From JBDHTS01 sp044220535 (GTDB lineage Bacteria > Pseudomonadota > Alphaproteobacteria > Micavibrionales > Micavibrionaceae): a stretch of DNA of 12,153 nt. Shown piece after piece: positions 11,467-12,153 of the stretch. The first letter of the stretch is position 1; the number at the start of each line of letters is the position of its first letter. The DNA lies in NCBI GenBank assembly GCA_044220535.1, contig JBGAQU010000082.1, positions 1 through 12,153 of the forward strand, given 5' to 3'. The notes under the pieces are model-generated. The model had not been told where the DNA came from, made no database searches, and saw only the letters and a program-made list of their open reading frames with translations. Both the position numbers and the translations under genes were made by a program.

Positions 11467-11682
11467 CTAGCCGTTATCGTTCAGGCTATCCTGCAGATAA
11501 TCGCCCTTATCGAATTTTTGTTCGACTTCATCCGGGCGGCCCTTGGTTTCCCGCTTTTCTTTTTTCAGGTCTTTATGCGGCTGCGGCGTTGACCATGAGG
11601 GCGGGTCGCTGGCCGGAAAGCTGTCATCCAAGGTTTCATCCATGGCTTTCTGTTTTGGTTTCCCCTTGATATCGGTCGCCAT
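11467..11682 (-). CDS. Small protein with LDDSFPASDPPSWS motif
   Basis: A 71-aa hydrophilic, probably disordered protein (MATDIKGKPKQKAMDETLDD). It carries the sequence LDDSFPASDPPSWS at about 18-31, which I recall as a recurrent motif in short alphaproteobacterial hypothetical proteins, followed by a charged tail (KDLKKEKRETKGRPDEVEQK). The function is unknown. ATG 11682 has AGGAGG at 5-6 nt, much better than the ATG at 11715. It ends next to the terminator of the convergent lipoprotein gene and diverges from the DUF486 gene. Confidence 0.75.
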   Translation of the reverse strand: MATDIKGKPKQKAMDETLDDSFPASDPPSWSTPQPHKDLKKEKRETKGRPDEVEQKFDKGDYLQDSLNDNG

Positions 11683-11774
11683 TGCTGCCTCCTGTGCAAA
11701 ATAAACTCTATACATATCGAACGCATTAGGTTTATCAATCGTTCCGATATGCCATCCATTTAAAGGGGTTTTTT

Positions 11775-12128
11775 ATGCCTGTATCTGCCGGTTTTCTGCC
11801 ATTCTTCACCATTGGCATGCTGTTTTTATCCAATGTTTTCATGACCTTTGCCTGGTACGGGCATTTGAAATTCACCAGCGTGCCGCTGCTGATCGTTATA
11901 TTCGCCAGCTGGGGGATTGCGTTTTTTGAATATTGCCTGCAGGTACCGGCCAACAGATATGGCCACACGATATTCAGCGCTGTCCAGCTGAAGACCATTC
12001 AGGAGGTGATTACCCTTCTGGTGTTTGCAGGGTTTTCAATCTTGTATCTGAAGGAACCGCTGGCATGGAACCACCTGCTGGGGTTTGTGCTGCTGGTGGC
12101 GGCTTCCGCGCTGATTTTTAAAAAGTAG
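11775..12128 (+). CDS. DUF486 (COG3169) DMT-like membrane protein
   Basis: The 117-aa protein has four hydrophobic segments (about 8-27, 36-53, 77-91, 98-114), the size and pattern of the DUF486 family, related to the drug/metabolite transporter superfamily. Conserved features I recognise are FMTFAWYGHLK, the strand-like FASWGIAFFEYCLQVPANR, VQLKTIQEVITL and the ending NHLLGFVLLVAASALIF. Four-helix members are expected to act as dimers; the substrate is unknown. The start has AAAGGGG at 6-nt spacing. Nothing else is seen in the last 25 bases of the window. Confidence 0.93.
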   Translation: MPVSAGFLPFFTIGMLFLSNVFMTFAWYGHLKFTSVPLLIVIFASWGIAFFEYCLQVPANRYGHTIFSAVQLKTIQEVITLLVFAGFSILYLKEPLAWNHLLGFVLLVAASALIFKK

Positions 12129-12153
12129 GTTTCAAGAATTGCATAATATCTTT

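Noticed and set aside
1..12153. CRISPR array, tRNA, rRNA, integrase or insertion-sequence transposase
   Set aside because: I found no regularly spaced direct repeats, no tRNA-like TTCGAAT arm with matching acceptor, and no transposase or integrase reading frame in the window.

Overview
The window looks like a piece of an alphaproteobacterial chromosome. This is an inference from family content: a UvrB with the GVTGSGKT P-loop, a DUF486 membrane protein, a small protein carrying the motif LDDSFPASDPPSWS, a CPBP membrane protein with a PQE..YR motif, a Rickettsia-17-kDa-like glycine-zipper protein, and GC-rich housekeeping genes. I cannot place it at genus level. Base composition changes along the window. 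uvrB and most genes after about 5.4 kb are GC-rich. The first gene (79-562) and the block at about 2.7-5.4 kb are clearly richer in A+T, as expected for acquired DNA.

Layout. 1-562: an AT-rich unrecognised helical protein behind a strong ribosome binding site that lies in a hairpin and opens a 19-codon overlapping reading frame. 586-2661: uvrB (nucleotide excision repair), apparently leaderless. 2664-3695 (-): unrecognised soluble 343-aa protein. 3811-4456 (-): a compact pair, an unrecognised basic 120-aa protein followed by an XRE/Cro-type regulator, organised like a toxin-antitoxin module. 4626-5400 (+), divergent from it: a zeta-toxin-like P-loop kinase (COG4185 type) overlapping a 62-aa partner. 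5438-5681: a region with a long-range closing stem, several local hairpins and a perfect intrinsic terminator, which I read as an unidentified structured RNA. 5713-5910: small zinc-ribbon protein, with a decayed partial copy at 6946-7010. 5942-6081: two perfect 28-bp inverted repeats (REP/BIME-like).

From 6.2 kb onward the genes concern the cell envelope and stress. They are an OmpA-family lipoprotein, an unrecognised protein with an apparent C-terminal frameshift, a 28-aa zinc-ribbon miniprotein, a CPBP membrane protease-like protein, a glycine-zipper membrane protein, an outer-membrane beta-barrel, a stand-alone CheY-like receiver, a CspA cold-shock protein, a 25-aa membrane peptide, a short lipoprotein, a small acidic/basic LDDSFPASDPPSW protein and a DUF486 membrane protein. 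Most are single-gene transcription units. Five clear intrinsic terminators and several recognisable -35/-10 boxes can be read directly.

The parts most worth a second look are the divergent pair of toxin-antitoxin-like modules (4.09-5.40 kb), which share a GCGATAT motif; the structured RNA immediately downstream; and the possible CCC-TAG +1 frameshift or translational-coupling arrangement at the start of the first gene.
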